Source: Lancefieldella parvula
GTDB lineage: Bacteria; Actinomycetota; Coriobacteriia; Coriobacteriales; Atopobiaceae
DNA length: 64,000 nt
Direction: 5' to 3'
Assembly (NCBI GenBank): GCA_023300185.1
Contig: CP097092.1
Location: 1,550,001 to 1,614,000 of the forward strand
The notes beneath the pieces are model-generated. The model was not told the origin of the DNA. It was given only the letters and a program-made list of their open reading frames with translations, and ran no database searches. Position 1 is the stretch's first letter. Each line of letters begins with the position of its first letter. This document shows positions 26,416 through 35,196 of this stretch, one piece after another. The position numbers and the translations under genes were made by a program.

Positions 26416-26450
26416 ATAAAAAAGCCGAGCCAGGATGTCCTGGCTCGGCT
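26416..26450 (-). terminator. Terminator of nifJ
   Basis: A perfect 13-base inverted repeat (26423-26435 and 26438-26450, core AGCCGAGCCAGGA) is followed on the minus strand by TTTTTTATG. It lies 25 bases after the nifJ stop. Confidence 0.92.
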
Positions 26451-26474
26451 GAAGCTCCGTGAAAGTAAGTTACC

Positions 26475-29400
26475 TTACTCCTCAGGCTGCTCCTTCTTCT
26501 CTGCAGCGTAAAGCTCGGAGAGACGGACAAGGTGATCGTAGCGAGCCATTGCGGCTTCCTCGTTCTCCTTGAAGAGCCTCTCTGCGTGCTCTGGGAACTC
26601 GCGGGTGAGTCGGCTGTAACGGGCCTCGTTCATCAGGAACTCCTGGTAGCCACCCTTAGGTGCCTTGGAGTCAAGCGTGAACTTCTTACCTGCTGGTGCA
26701 GATGGGTTGAAGCGATAGAGGTTCCAGTAGCCAGTCTCGACTGCCTTCTTCATCTCCTCCTGTGCGTGAGCCATGCCACCCTTGATGGAGTGCATCTCGC
26801 ATGGGGAGTAACCGATGATGAGGGATGGTCCTGGATAAGCCTCTGCCTCAGCAATTGCCTTGAGAGTCTGCTGGAGGTTTGCGCCCATGGAAACCTGAGC
26901 AACATAGACGTAACCATAGGTCATTGCAATCTCAGCAAGGTTCTTCTGCTTGATGTCCTTACCAGCTGCTGCGAACTGTGCAACCTGGCCAAGACGGGAA
27001 GCCTTAGAAGACTGACCACCAGTGTTGGAGTAAACCTCAGTATCGAAGACAAAGACGTTGATATCCTCGCCAGAAGCAAGAACGTGGTCAAGGCCACCGA
27101 AGCCGATGTCGTATGCCCAACCGTCGCCACCGAAGATCCAGAAGGACTTCTTGGTGAGGAAGCTCTTGTTAGCAAGGATTTCCTTAGCTGCTGGAAGATC
27201 AGACTTAGCAAGCTCAACTACGAAAGTCTTAGAAGCTTCCTTGGAGAGAGCTGCGTCGTTAACGGACTCAATCCATGCCTTAGCAGCATCCTTGAGGTCC
27301 TGAGATGCACCGTCCTCATCGACAAGCTGCTGAGCAAGCTCCAGGAGACGCTTCTGCTGTGCCTGGTGACCAAGCATCAGACCCATACCGTGCTCTGCAT
27401 TGTCCTCAAAGAGGGAGTTATTCCATGCTGGGCCGTGACCATTTGCATCGGTAGTAAATGGTGAGCAGGAAGCTGGGTTACCCCAAATTGAGGAGCAACC
27501 AGTTGCGTTGGAGATGAACATACGATCGCCAAAGAGCTGAGTGACCAGGCGGCCGTAGCTGGTCTCAGCGCAGCCTGCGCAGGAACCGGAGAACTCAAGA
27601 AGAGGCTTCTTGAACTGAGATGCCTTGACGTTGTTAGCGACAAGCTCGGTCTTCTCGGAGACGTGATTGACTGCGTAGTCAAAGATCTCCTGCTTGGACT
27701 CCTGCTCCTCGATTGGCTTCATGGTCAGAGCATCTGCAGGGCAGATGTAGACGCAGTTGGAGCAACCGGTGCAGTCGAGCTGAGAAACTGCAATCTCAAA
27801 CTTGTAGCCCTTAGCCTTAGGACCAACGGCATCCTTGAACTGAGACTGTGCTGGTGCAGCAGCAACCTCTTCGTCGGTGAGGACGAATGGGCGAATGACT
27901 GCGTGTGGGCAGACATAAGCGCACTGGTTACACTGGATGCACTTCTCGACGTTCCACTCAGGAACAACAACAGCAATGCCGCGCTTCTCGTAAGCAGCAG
28001 CACCAAGCTCAAACTGTCCATCAACGTGGTTCTTAAATGCAGAAACAGGAAGTGCGTCACCCTCCATACGAGAGACTGGAGTCATGATGTCGCGAACCTG
28101 CTTGAGCAGAGCCTCACGGCCCTCAAGGGTAATTGGGTTAGGAGCATCCTCTGCGGTAGCCCAATCAGCAGGAATCTCAATCTTAGTAAATGCAGTAGCA
28201 CCAGCGTCGATTGCCTTGTGGTTCATATCGACGATGTTCTGGCCCTTCTTCAGGTAAGAATGAGTTGCAGCGTCCTTCATGTACTGAAGTGCGTCTGCCT
28301 CTGGGAGAACCTTTGCAAGAGCAAAGAACGCCGACTGAAGAATGGTGTTGGTGCGCTTGCCCATACCAATTTCCTTGGCAAGGTCAATTGCATTGATCAG
28401 ATAAACGTTGATGTTGTTCTTAGCAATGTAGCGCTTTGCCTCTGCTGGCAGGTGGTGTGCAAACTCCTCTGCATCCCACTGGCAGTTGACCAGGAAGGTA
28501 CCGCCAGGCTTGACGTCGCGGACCATCTTGTAGCCCTTGATGATGTATGCAGGAACGTGGCATGCAACAAAGTCTGCCTTAGTGACATAGTAAGGAGAAC
28601 GGATCTTGTGATCACCGAAGCGCAGGTGGCTGATGGTGATACCGCCGGTCTTCTTGGAGTCATACTGGAAGTATGCCTGAACATATTTATCGGTGTGGTC
28701 ACCAATAATCTTAATGGAGTTCTTGTTAGCACCAACGGTACCGTCGCCGCCGATACCCCAGAACTTGCACTCAATGGTGCCCTCAGCTGCAGTGTTAGGA
28801 GCCTCAGGATCCTCTGGGAGAGACAGGTTGGTAACATCGTCGACAATACCAACGGTGAACTCACGCTGAGGAGCATCCTTCTTGAGCTCCTCAAAGATTG
28901 CAAATGCAGATGATGGTGGGGTGTCCTTAGAACCAAGGCCGTAACGACCACCAACAACCTTAATGCCTGTACGACCAGCCTCATAGAGGGAAGAAACAAC
29001 ATCTTCGTAGAGAGGCTCACCAACGGAACCTGGCTCCTTGGTGCGGTCGAGAACAGCAATCTTCTTGACGGACTCAGGAAGAACGTCAACAAAGTGCTTT
29101 ACAGAGAATGGACGATAAAGGCGAACCTTAACCAGACCGACCTTCTCGCCATGAGCGTTCAGGTAATCGATAACCTCTTCGAGGGTATCGCAGAAGGAAC
29201 CCATACAGATAACAACGCGGTCAGCGTCTTCTGCGCCGTAGTAATTGAACAGACCGTAGTCGGTACCAAGCTTAGCGTTAATCTGGTTCATGTAGTCTTC
29301 AACAACTGCAGGCAGCTGGTTGTAAACCTCGTTGCATGCCTCGCGGTGCTGGAAGAAGATATCGCCGTTCTCGTGGGAACCACGGCTTGATGGATGCTCT

Positions 29401-30029
29401 GGGTTCAGTGCGTGATCGCGGAATGCCTGGACAGCGTCCATATCACACATCTCAGCCAGGTCAGCATAATCCCAAACAGCAACCTTCTGAATCTCGTGAG
29501 AAGTACGGAAGCCGTCAAAGAAGTTAACAAATGGAACCTTGCCCTTGATTGCTGCAAGGTGAGCAACAGGAGCCAAATCCATAACCTCCTGGACGTTGCC
29601 TTCTGCGAGAAGTGCAAAGCCAGTCTGGCGAGCGGACATAACGTCAGAGTGATCGCCAAAGATATTCAGTGCATGGGTTGCAACGGTACGTGCGCTGACG
29701 TGGAAAACACCAGGGAGCTGCTCGCCGGCAATCTTGTACATGTTTGGAAGCATGAGCAAGAGGCCCTGAGAAGCGGTGTAAGTAGTGGTCAGAGCGCCTG
29801 AACCAAGAGAACCGTGAACAGCACCAGCTGCGCCAGCCTCGGACTGCATCTCGACAACCCTAACGGTTGTACCAAAGATGTTCTTTACGCCCTGGGCGGA
29901 CCACTGGTCAACATAGTCTGCCATTGGACTTGATGGGGTAATTGGGTAAATGCCCGCTACCTCGGTAAACGCATACGACACGTAAGCCGCGGCGTTGTTA
30001 CCGTCCATGGACTTAAACTTTCTTGCCAT
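26475..30029 (-). CDS. nifJ: Pyruvate:ferredoxin (flavodoxin) oxidoreductase
   Basis: Oxidatively decarboxylates pyruvate to acetyl-CoA and CO2 while reducing ferredoxin or flavodoxin. The start at ATG 30029 follows AAGGAGAGG and gives 1184 residues, the normal one-chain length. The N-terminal pyrimidine-binding part (GIYPITPSSPMADYVD) comes first. Two ferredoxin clusters follow: CIQCNQCAYVCP near 696 and CTGCSNCVYICP near 753. Cysteines of the third cluster begin near 815 (CAGCAET), and the thiamine diphosphate motif GDGWAYDIGFGG lies near 970. It is monocistronic, with its own terminator. The oxygen-sensitive enzyme fits an anaerobic lifestyle. Confidence 0.97.
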   Translation of the reverse strand: MARKFKSMDGNNAAAYVSYAFTEVAGIYPITPSSPMADYVDQWSAQGVKNIFGTTVRVVEMQSEAGAAGAVHGSLGSGALTTTYTASQGLLLMLPNMYKIAGEQLPGVFHVSARTVATHALNIFGDHSDVMSARQTGFALLAEGNVQEVMDLAPVAHLAAIKGKVPFVNFFDGFRTSHEIQKVAVWDYADLAEMCDMDAVQAFRDHALNPEHPSSRGSHENGDIFFQHREACNEVYNQLPAVVEDYMNQINAKLGTDYGLFNYYGAEDADRVVICMGSFCDTLEEVIDYLNAHGEKVGLVKVRLYRPFSVKHFVDVLPESVKKIAVLDRTKEPGSVGEPLYEDVVSSLYEAGRTGIKVVGGRYGLGSKDTPPSSAFAIFEELKKDAPQREFTVGIVDDVTNLSLPEDPEAPNTAAEGTIECKFWGIGGDGTVGANKNSIKIIGDHTDKYVQAYFQYDSKKTGGITISHLRFGDHKIRSPYYVTKADFVACHVPAYIIKGYKMVRDVKPGGTFLVNCQWDAEEFAHHLPAEAKRYIAKNNINVYLINAIDLAKEIGMGKRTNTILQSAFFALAKVLPEADALQYMKDAATHSYLKKGQNIVDMNHKAIDAGATAFTKIEIPADWATAEDAPNPITLEGREALLKQVRDIMTPVSRMEGDALPVSAFKNHVDGQFELGAAAYEKRGIAVVVPEWNVEKCIQCNQCAYVCPHAVIRPFVLTDEEVAAAPAQSQFKDAVGPKAKGYKFEIAVSQLDCTGCSNCVYICPADALTMKPIEEQESKQEIFDYAVNHVSEKTELVANNVKASQFKKPLLEFSGSCAGCAETSYGRLVTQLFGDRMFISNATGCSSIWGNPASCSPFTTDANGHGPAWNNSLFEDNAEHGMGLMLGHQAQQKRLLELAQQLVDEDGASQDLKDAAKAWIESVNDAALSKEASKTFVVELAKSDLPAAKEILANKSFLTKKSFWIFGGDGWAYDIGFGGLDHVLASGEDINVFVFDTEVYSNTGGQSSKASRLGQVAQFAAAGKDIKQKNLAEIAMTYGYVYVAQVSMGANLQQTLKAIAEAEAYPGPSLIIGYSPCEMHSIKGGMAHAQEEMKKAVETGYWNLYRFNPSAPAGKKFTLDSKAPKGGYQEFLMNEARYSRLTREFPEHAERLFKENEEAAMARYDHLVRLSELYAAEKKEQPEE

Positions 30030-30112
30030 TTCCTCTCCTTGCCTAATCTGTGATTTCTCACAGTATGCGTCTGTGCGATCCAAAATAAAGCTGTAGACCC
30101 TGGGTGACTATG

Positions 30113-30124
30113 GAAACATGTTTC
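30113..30124. promoter_or_regulatory. Palindromic operator candidate upstream of nifJ
   Basis: GAAACATGTTTC is a perfect 12-base palindrome about 85 bases before the nifJ start codon. Its flanks (CTATG and CATAG) are nearly symmetric too. The binding protein is unknown; it does not match a Rex or Fnr consensus. Confidence 0.4.
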
Positions 30125-30315
30125 ATAGTTCGGCCGGCAGCGGTCGCATAATGCTTTTATTATTGCGCAAAAAAACAATGAAACAAATCAGAAATACAAG
30201 CTGACAAATACCTATTTTCAGGTAGGAATTTCTACCTGCGGAATTACAAAATAAACATAACACTAAAGTGCAAGTTTTTTGTAAATCGACAAAATATTCA
30301 AGTACACAAGCAGCC

Positions 30316-30342
30316 ATCTGTCTGAAAAACAGACAGATTTTT
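30316..30342 (+). terminator. Orphan terminator-like hairpin
   Basis: ATCTGTCTG and CAGACAGAT pair over nine bases around a five-A loop and are followed by TTTTT on the plus strand. No plus-strand gene precedes it; the flanking genes are both on the minus strand. Confidence 0.55.
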
Positions 30343-30424
30343 ACGTAGGCGCTCAACGTGCGACAACTTCATCGTGCGTTGCGTACCCTTTGCTGGACGA
30401 GCCTTAAATATCGTACTTATCTGA

Positions 30425-31087
30425 TTACTTAGCAGCTTTGATTTCACAAAGTTTCTTGTAACCAAATAAGAAACGCTCTCCTATCTCGCCTTGAGCGTCA
30501 GAAGCACATACGATTCCATGTTCATCTGAAGTAAGGAAAGCTTCATCAAATTCGGCGGTTCCATCAAATACCTGGGCAATAACGTCAGGATTAAACTCTG
30601 TTGGCTCATGAAGAGTCTGTGCCAGGTCTAACACTAAACTTGTGACTCCCGATCGAACGCTTTCTTCCGAGACACCCGCAATAAGTTTTCCGTCTTTTAC
30701 CAGCCAAAGCACCTCTGGTGCACAATGAGTTTGCTGCTCTTCTCGCTGTGAAATTCTTGCACGTCCCGCAAGAGACAGAACAGAACGCTCTTCCAAAGAC
30801 TGGTAAGGTCCAACAGTCATAGCAGCTTGACCATTGCTCTCGAGCAAAATCATAAGAACACCATCTGGAAACTCTTGTGACCCTTCTTTAAGCGTTCCTT
30901 CGATGTGCTGCTTAGCCCAGGCAATCAAGTGCGGAGAAACCTCTTTTTGCGCAACAGCTCGCTTACTTAGCGCACGCAAGTGCCTGTTATCAAGAGGGAG
31001 AACACCTCCAGCCAGTCTCCAACGACAAACAAGTTCTAGATTATCAAGCTCAAACTTCTGAGCTGCTTCTAACTCTTCCTGGTCCAC
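30425..31087 (-). CDS. Degenerate class-IV aminotransferase-like protein
   Basis: A 220-residue protein, started at GTG 31087 five bases after GGGGGAGG. The C-terminal half resembles the PLP-dependent class-IV fold (IlvE/PabC/Dat): a VLWLVKDGKL strand pair, a SGVTSLVLDLA helix where the family has GITRDTVLELA, then DEAFLTSDEHGI where the family has DEVFLTGTAAEV, and a final IGERFLFGYKKL. The N-terminal half is short, and I see no candidate for the PLP lysine. The match is by eye. It may be a non-catalytic relative. It lies about 50 bases after purH, probably on the same transcript. Confidence 0.55.
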   Translation of the reverse strand: MDQEELEAAQKFELDNLELVCRWRLAGGVLPLDNRHLRALSKRAVAQKEVSPHLIAWAKQHIEGTLKEGSQEFPDGVLMILLESNGQAAMTVGPYQSLEERSVLSLAGRARISQREEQQTHCAPEVLWLVKDGKLIAGVSEESVRSGVTSLVLDLAQTLHEPTEFNPDVIAQVFDGTAEFDEAFLTSDEHGIVCASDAQGEIGERFLFGYKKLCEIKAAK

Positions 31088-31138
31088 AGTGTCCTCCCCC
31101 AACTTTTTAAAATGAACTGCTAATCCCGAATTAGCAGA

Positions 31139-32728
31139 TTAATGCCTAAAGTGACGCTTCCCTGTAAACATCATTGCAATGCCGTATTCATCACAAGCAG
31201 CAATAGATTCATCATCTCTAACCGATCCGCCTGGCTGAATAATGGCTGTTACGCCATGGGCCGCCAAGGCATCAACGTTATCTCGGAATGGGAAGAAGGC
31301 ATCAGATGCTGCCACAAGATTCTTTGAATCAATTCCCATGCGCTCACAAGCTGCCTCTGCACGCTCACACGCGAGAAGAGCGGCGTCAACACGATTAGGC
31401 TGACCTGGTCCCATACCAATTCCAGCTTGATCTTTTGCAACCAAAATTGCATTTGACTTAACGGTCTTACAAACTTTCCAAGCAAATACCAAATCATTCA
31501 GCTCTTCTGAAGTTGGTTGGCGCTTGGTAACAACCTCAAAGCTATCTGCGGTTTCATCTGCGTGGTCAAGGTCTTGTACTAAAAGACCTCCGTCAACAGT
31601 TCTCATCTCAAGCTCGCGGCTTCTATCGATTCCGCCCGTAGCCAATACGCGAAGATTTGTTCTCTTTGACAGGCGCTCAAGAGCCTCTTCTGTAAAGCTT
31701 GGTGCAATAAGAACCTCAACAAACTGCTTATTGATGTCTGCAAAGTGCTCAACAAACTCCAGAGGAACCTCTCTATTAACTGCAATAATTCCACCAAATG
31801 CAGAGATTGGATCGCAAGCAAATGCTCGATCGTATGCCTCAACAACATTTTCCGCCGTAGCAGATCCACAAGGATTCTGGTGCTTCAAAATAATGACTGA
31901 TGGATCATCAAACTCACGAACAGCAGCCCAAGCTGCATCAGTATCAAGTAAATTGTTGTAAGACAAGGGCTTACCCTGAAGCTGCTGAGCGTTTGCCAGA
32001 GAGTGTGCAGGAGCTCCAGGCATCTTATAAAACGCTGCGGACTGCTGAGGATTTTCTCCGTAACGAAGATCCTGCTCTTTTGTTGCCTTTACCAGCAAAG
32101 TCTCTGGGAATTTACTTTGCTCCGCTTCAACAACACCAGAAAGATATGCGGCAATAGCGCCATCGTATGCAGCCGTTGTCTTAAATACCTTCAAAGCCAG
32201 CTGCTGGCGAGAAGCCCCTGTAGTTGCACCGTCATTGGCACGCATCTCATCAAGAACACGACCATAATCTGCCGGATCAACAACAACCGTAACAAAATCG
32301 TTATTCTTTGCAGCAGAGCGGAGCATTGAAGGTCCGCCAATATCGATGTGCTCAATTGCATTTTCTAGAGTTACTGATGGATCAGCAACAGTCTTCTCAA
32401 ACTCATAAAGGTTAACGCAGACCAGGTCAATCATGCCGATACCATTGTTCTCTGCGTCTGCAACATGACCAGGATTATCTCTGCGACATAAGAGGCCACC
32501 ATGGACGCGAGGATGCAATGTCTTAACGCGGCCGTCCATCATCTCTGGAAATCCGGTATAAGACTCAATAGGAATTACGGGAACACCAGCCTCTTCGAGG
32601 ATTTTTGCGGTTCCACCTGTTGAAATTACCTCAACGCCAAACTCTTTAGTAAGCGTTTGTGCAAATTCAACAATACCTGTTTTGTCTGTTGCCGAAATTA
32701 GCGCACGTTTGATAGGGGCCTCAGCCAT
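31139..32728 (-). CDS. purH: Bifunctional AICAR transformylase / IMP cyclohydrolase
   Basis: Catalyses the last two steps of IMP synthesis. The start ATG 32728 follows AAAGGAG; an upstream start would be 13 residues longer and lacks a site. The 529-residue product has the N-terminal MGS-like cyclohydrolase domain (about 1-200, with ALISATDKTG and STGGTA) and the C-terminal transformylase domain with the conserved KHQNPCG. The end, ending in MMFTGKRHFRH, matches the family C-terminus. It is divergent from the GNAT-gluQ operon. Confidence 0.97.
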   Translation of the reverse strand: MAEAPIKRALISATDKTGIVEFAQTLTKEFGVEVISTGGTAKILEEAGVPVIPIESYTGFPEMMDGRVKTLHPRVHGGLLCRRDNPGHVADAENNGIGMIDLVCVNLYEFEKTVADPSVTLENAIEHIDIGGPSMLRSAAKNNDFVTVVVDPADYGRVLDEMRANDGATTGASRQQLALKVFKTTAAYDGAIAAYLSGVVEAEQSKFPETLLVKATKEQDLRYGENPQQSAAFYKMPGAPAHSLANAQQLQGKPLSYNNLLDTDAAWAAVREFDDPSVIILKHQNPCGSATAENVVEAYDRAFACDPISAFGGIIAVNREVPLEFVEHFADINKQFVEVLIAPSFTEEALERLSKRTNLRVLATGGIDRSRELEMRTVDGGLLVQDLDHADETADSFEVVTKRQPTSEELNDLVFAWKVCKTVKSNAILVAKDQAGIGMGPGQPNRVDAALLACERAEAACERMGIDSKNLVAASDAFFPFRDNVDALAAHGVTAIIQPGGSVRDDESIAACDEYGIAMMFTGKRHFRH

Positions 32729-32803
32729 TGCCGCTCCTTTGTGTTCGACACTTGCTATCAGAAACACTTACAGCCTATCAGCTGCGAAACACTACGTACT
32801 AGA

Positions 32804-32832
32804 TGTAAACAAACTTGAAACTATTCTATAAT
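32804..32832 (+). promoter_or_regulatory. Promoter of the GNAT-gluQ operon
   Basis: A perfect TATAAT -10 box at 32827-32832 has a weak -35 (TGTAAA at 32804-32809) 17 bases upstream. The start codon follows 37 bases after the -10. Confidence 0.55.
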
Positions 32833-32868
32833 CTTCCGCTGTAAAACACCTGAAAGGAACTATTTCAT

Positions 32869-33498
32869 ATGTCTGCCGATACTCCAATCATAGTCCCCTT
32901 CGAAGATACTGACTTACCAGAACTTATCTCAATCGTTGAACGCGTCTGGTACTTGGACGGCGATGAATCTAAAGAAACCAGTAGGTCTCTGGCTACCATT
33001 GATATTTCTTACTACATTGGTGTTTCAACTCATCGTTTTGTTGCAAAACACGGAAATACAGTTCTCGGCTTTATTTTCTGCTCCAACGGAGAAGATCCAG
33101 AAGATAAGCAGAAATGGATTGAGCTTGAAAATACCTCAACCATAACAGCTAAAAAGCTCTTAAGCCCGAAAGACTTTGAAGGCTATGAGGCCGTTGGTAC
33201 CGTCGAATCAAATCTGATCCGCAAATACTGGAATGAAGGAGTCAAAACTCCCAAGTGGGAAATTACACTATTCTGCGTAAGCCCTGCTGCTCAAGGAAAA
33301 GGTGTCGGCGGCATGCTCTTTTCCTATATGTTCAATTTTTTGAAAGAACAAGGAGCTAAGCATTGCTTCCTTGCAACAGATGATGACTGCGACATTAGTT
33401 TCTATCAACACAAGGGTCTTGTCTGTAAAGATGAAGCTCCGGTTAAAGCGAACGGACAAGACTTTGGATTTGCCTATATCTATGCAGGAGATCTCTAA
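32869..33498 (+). CDS. GNAT-family N-acetyltransferase
   Basis: Acetyl-CoA-dependent acyltransferase of unknown substrate, 209 residues. The acetyl-CoA pyrophosphate loop appears as VSPAAQGKGVGGMLFSYMF (the Q/RxxGxG/A motif) near residues 140-160, followed by the expected helix and the strand AKHCFLATDDD. AAAGGAAC lies upstream of the ATG. It is followed two bases later by gluQ, so the two are probably co-translated; whether they are functionally related is unknown. Confidence 0.88.
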   Translation: MSADTPIIVPFEDTDLPELISIVERVWYLDGDESKETSRSLATIDISYYIGVSTHRFVAKHGNTVLGFIFCSNGEDPEDKQKWIELENTSTITAKKLLSPKDFEGYEAVGTVESNLIRKYWNEGVKTPKWEITLFCVSPAAQGKGVGGMLFSYMFNFLKEQGAKHCFLATDDDCDISFYQHKGLVCKDEAPVKANGQDFGFAYIYAGDL

Positions 33499-33500
33499 GA

Positions 33501-34436
33501 ATGAGTTCTTGCGTTGGAAGATTTGCGCCCACACCTTCTGGAAGAATGCATCTGGGTAACGTTTTCTCAGCTCTTATGGCTTGGGCCAGTGTTCGTTCCC
33601 AAAATGGCAGCTTTATTCTTCGCATCGAAGACCTGGATATTCGTGCGCATAATCCTCAATACACCTCCCTCCTCCTTGATGATTTACAGTGGTTGGGACT
33701 AACTTGGGACAAAGGTCCGTATTACCAAAGCAAGCGTACGGAGCTCTATCAGGACGCTCTTTCAGATTTGAAGCAACAGGGGCTCTTGTATCCTTGCTTT
33801 TGTTCTCGAGCAGACTTACACGCTGCACAAGCCCCTCATGCCAGCGATGGTGCATATGTCTATGCGGGAACCTGCCGCAGCCTGAGCAAATCCGAGTGTG
33901 AAGAGCTTTCTAAACATAAAATCCCAGCAACTCGCATACGAGTTCCTAATAAGACCTACGCATTTGAAGACAAAGTCTATGGTCAAACATCTCAAAATCT
34001 TTCTAAATCATGTGGAGACTTTATCGTCCAGCGTGCAGACGAAGTCTTTGCATATCAGCTTGCCGTAGTAGTTGACGATGCTGACATGGGCGTAACTGAA
34101 GTAGTTAGAGGATCAGACCTTCTTTCATCTACTCCCAGACAGCTTTATTTACAAGACGTGCTTGGTTTTTCTCATCCCATCTATGCTCACCTCCCACTAC
34201 TTGTTGCGCCAGATGGCAGGAGACTTTCTAAACGCAATCACGATCTAGATCTTGGTGTTCTGAGAGACCAAGGAAAAACACCAGAAGAAATTCTTGGCTT
34301 TTTGGCGCATTGCGTAGGACTCGCAGAAAAGAGAGAGCCTCTTTCTGCAGGACAAGTCGCAGATCGCTTCTCATGGGATGCTTTATACGCTCACCGAAAA
34401 AACGTGGTTGTTGAGCATTTTTCACATGTTTTGTAA
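33501..34436 (+). CDS. gluQ: Glutamyl-Q tRNA(Asp) synthetase
   Basis: Attaches glutamate to the queuosine base of tRNA(Asp). At 311 residues it is a shortened glutamyl-tRNA synthetase lacking the anticodon-binding domain. The HIGH-like motif is GRMHLGN near the start and the KMSKS-like motif is RRLSKRN near 240. A zinc site is suggested by CFCSR and YAGTC (near 96-130). The short length plus this zinc site favour GluQ over a truncated GltX. The QueT-like transporter elsewhere in the window fits a queuosine-using organism. Confidence 0.9.
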   Translation: MSSCVGRFAPTPSGRMHLGNVFSALMAWASVRSQNGSFILRIEDLDIRAHNPQYTSLLLDDLQWLGLTWDKGPYYQSKRTELYQDALSDLKQQGLLYPCFCSRADLHAAQAPHASDGAYVYAGTCRSLSKSECEELSKHKIPATRIRVPNKTYAFEDKVYGQTSQNLSKSCGDFIVQRADEVFAYQLAVVVDDADMGVTEVVRGSDLLSSTPRQLYLQDVLGFSHPIYAHLPLLVAPDGRRLSKRNHDLDLGVLRDQGKTPEEILGFLAHCVGLAEKREPLSAGQVADRFSWDALYAHRKNVVVEHFSHVL

Positions 34437-34491
34437 AATGTCTTATTGTGAGTGACGCCAGTTCGGGGTATCATTCTCAAGCACCCATTTT

Positions 34492-34582
34492 GGAGAGCTG
34501 ACCGAGAGGCCGAAGGTGCTCGCCTGCTAAGCGAGTATGGGCCCCAAGCCCATCTGGGGTTCGAATCCCCAGCTCTCCGCCA
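34492..34582 (+). tRNA. tRNA-Ser (anticodon GCT)
   Basis: The acceptor arms GGAGAGC (34492-34498) and GCTCTCC (34572-34578) pair fully. A long variable arm, typical of serine tRNA, is present. The anticodon loop CTGCTAA gives GCT. CCA is encoded (34580-34582). Confidence 0.96.
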
Positions 34583-34591
34583 GAATTTTCT

Positions 34592-34622
34592 GCTCGTTGC
34601 ACCTCTGCAACGAGCTTTTTTC
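34592..34622 (+). terminator. Terminator after tRNA-Ser
   Basis: GCTCGTTGCA at 34592-34601 pairs perfectly with 34606-34615 and is followed by TTTTTTC. Confidence 0.92.
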
Positions 34623-34694
34623 TTACCAAGAAGAACTTTTTCTAAGATTAGTCTTGCATTTTTTACTGGAAAATGGCATTCTATCTACTTGCAC

Positions 34695-34771
34695 GCGGCG
34701 TTACCTCAGCTGGATAGAGGACCTGACTACGAATCAGGGCGTCATAGGTTCGAATCCTATACGCCGCACCA
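34695..34771 (+). tRNA. tRNA-Arg (anticodon ACG)
   Basis: The acceptor arms GCGGCGT (34695-34701) and ACGCCGC (34761-34767) pair. The anticodon loop CTACGAA gives ACG, normally edited to ICG. The T-loop GTTCGAATC is present, and CCA is encoded at 34769-34771. Confidence 0.96.
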
Positions 34772-34780
34772 CTTGAATTT

Positions 34781-34806
34781 AGGAGCTCCTTCGGGAGCTC
34801 TTTTTT
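34781..34806 (+). terminator. Terminator after tRNA-Arg
   Basis: GAGCTCC and GGAGCTC (34783-34789, 34794-34800) enclose a TTCG tetraloop and are followed by six T. Confidence 0.93.
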
Positions 34807-34807
34807 A

Positions 34808-35128
34808 TTATCTACCTGGTCTTAAAGCTACTTCACCAGCAGAGTTAGCATATAAATAACGGTAGGAAATGCCAGCTTCATCAAGCTCATCCATTACCTC
34901 AGCCATACATGTTTCTGCCATGATGACCTCCAGATACTCTTGTGGACTTAAGTCTTTTAAACCCACCCTGCCTTGGTCTGAAATCCATTTTCTTAAAGCT
35001 GCAAGTTGCTCTGGTGCTATATGGATTTCTGAATAAAACTCCTTGTGACCAAATCCAATTTCTGCTGCACTACCCTGCACAAACTGCCGTACTACAATAT
35101 CTTTTTGTACCTCTACCAAACCTTTCAT
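34808..35128 (-). CDS. Small protein of unknown function behind a LexA-like box
   Basis: A 106-residue soluble protein that I do not recognise. It is acidic in the middle and largely helical by appearance (QLAALRKWISDQ, QEYLEVIMAETCMAEVMDELDEA), with no signal peptide or membrane segment. AAAGAGG lies upstream of ATG 35128. A TATACT -10 box can be read at 35164-35159, and a 28-base perfect palindrome containing GAACATATGTTC overlaps the -35 position, so regulation by a LexA-type repressor is plausible. The gene is transcribed alone, tail to tail with tRNA-Arg. Confidence 0.75.
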   Translation of the reverse strand: MKGLVEVQKDIVVRQFVQGSAAEIGFGHKEFYSEIHIAPEQLAALRKWISDQGRVGLKDLSPQEYLEVIMAETCMAEVMDELDEAGISYRYLYANSAGEVALRPGR

Positions 35129-35167
35129 AGCTACCTCTTTCTTCTTTTGCTAGCCACAAGTATAGCT

Positions 35168-35195
35168 GATTTATAGAACATATGTTCTATAAATC
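35168..35195. promoter_or_regulatory. 28-base perfect palindrome with a LexA-box core
   Basis: The arms GATTTATAGAAC and GTTCTATAAATC flank ATAT. The core GAACATATGTTC at 35176-35187 matches GAAC-N4-GTTC, the Gram-positive LexA operator core (consensus CGAAC-RNRY-GTTYG), though the flanking C and G are A and T here. It overlaps the -35 region of the gene starting at 35128. Confidence 0.6.
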
Positions 35196-35196
35196 A

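Larger units (their letters stand above)
30030..30424. other. Long leader region upstream of nifJ
   Basis: About 395 bases without a supportable gene. It holds a 12-base palindrome near 30113, an inverted repeat CAGGTAG/CTACCTG at 30219-30225 and 30232-30238, and a hairpin with a T tail on the plus strand at 30316-30342 that has no obvious plus-strand gene in front of it. The nifJ promoter must lie here, but I could not settle on -35 and -10 boxes. Confidence 0.5.

Noticed and set aside
27663..28913. 416-residue plus-strand ORF opposite nifJ
   Set aside because: Antisense shadow of a well-conserved gene with no family features.
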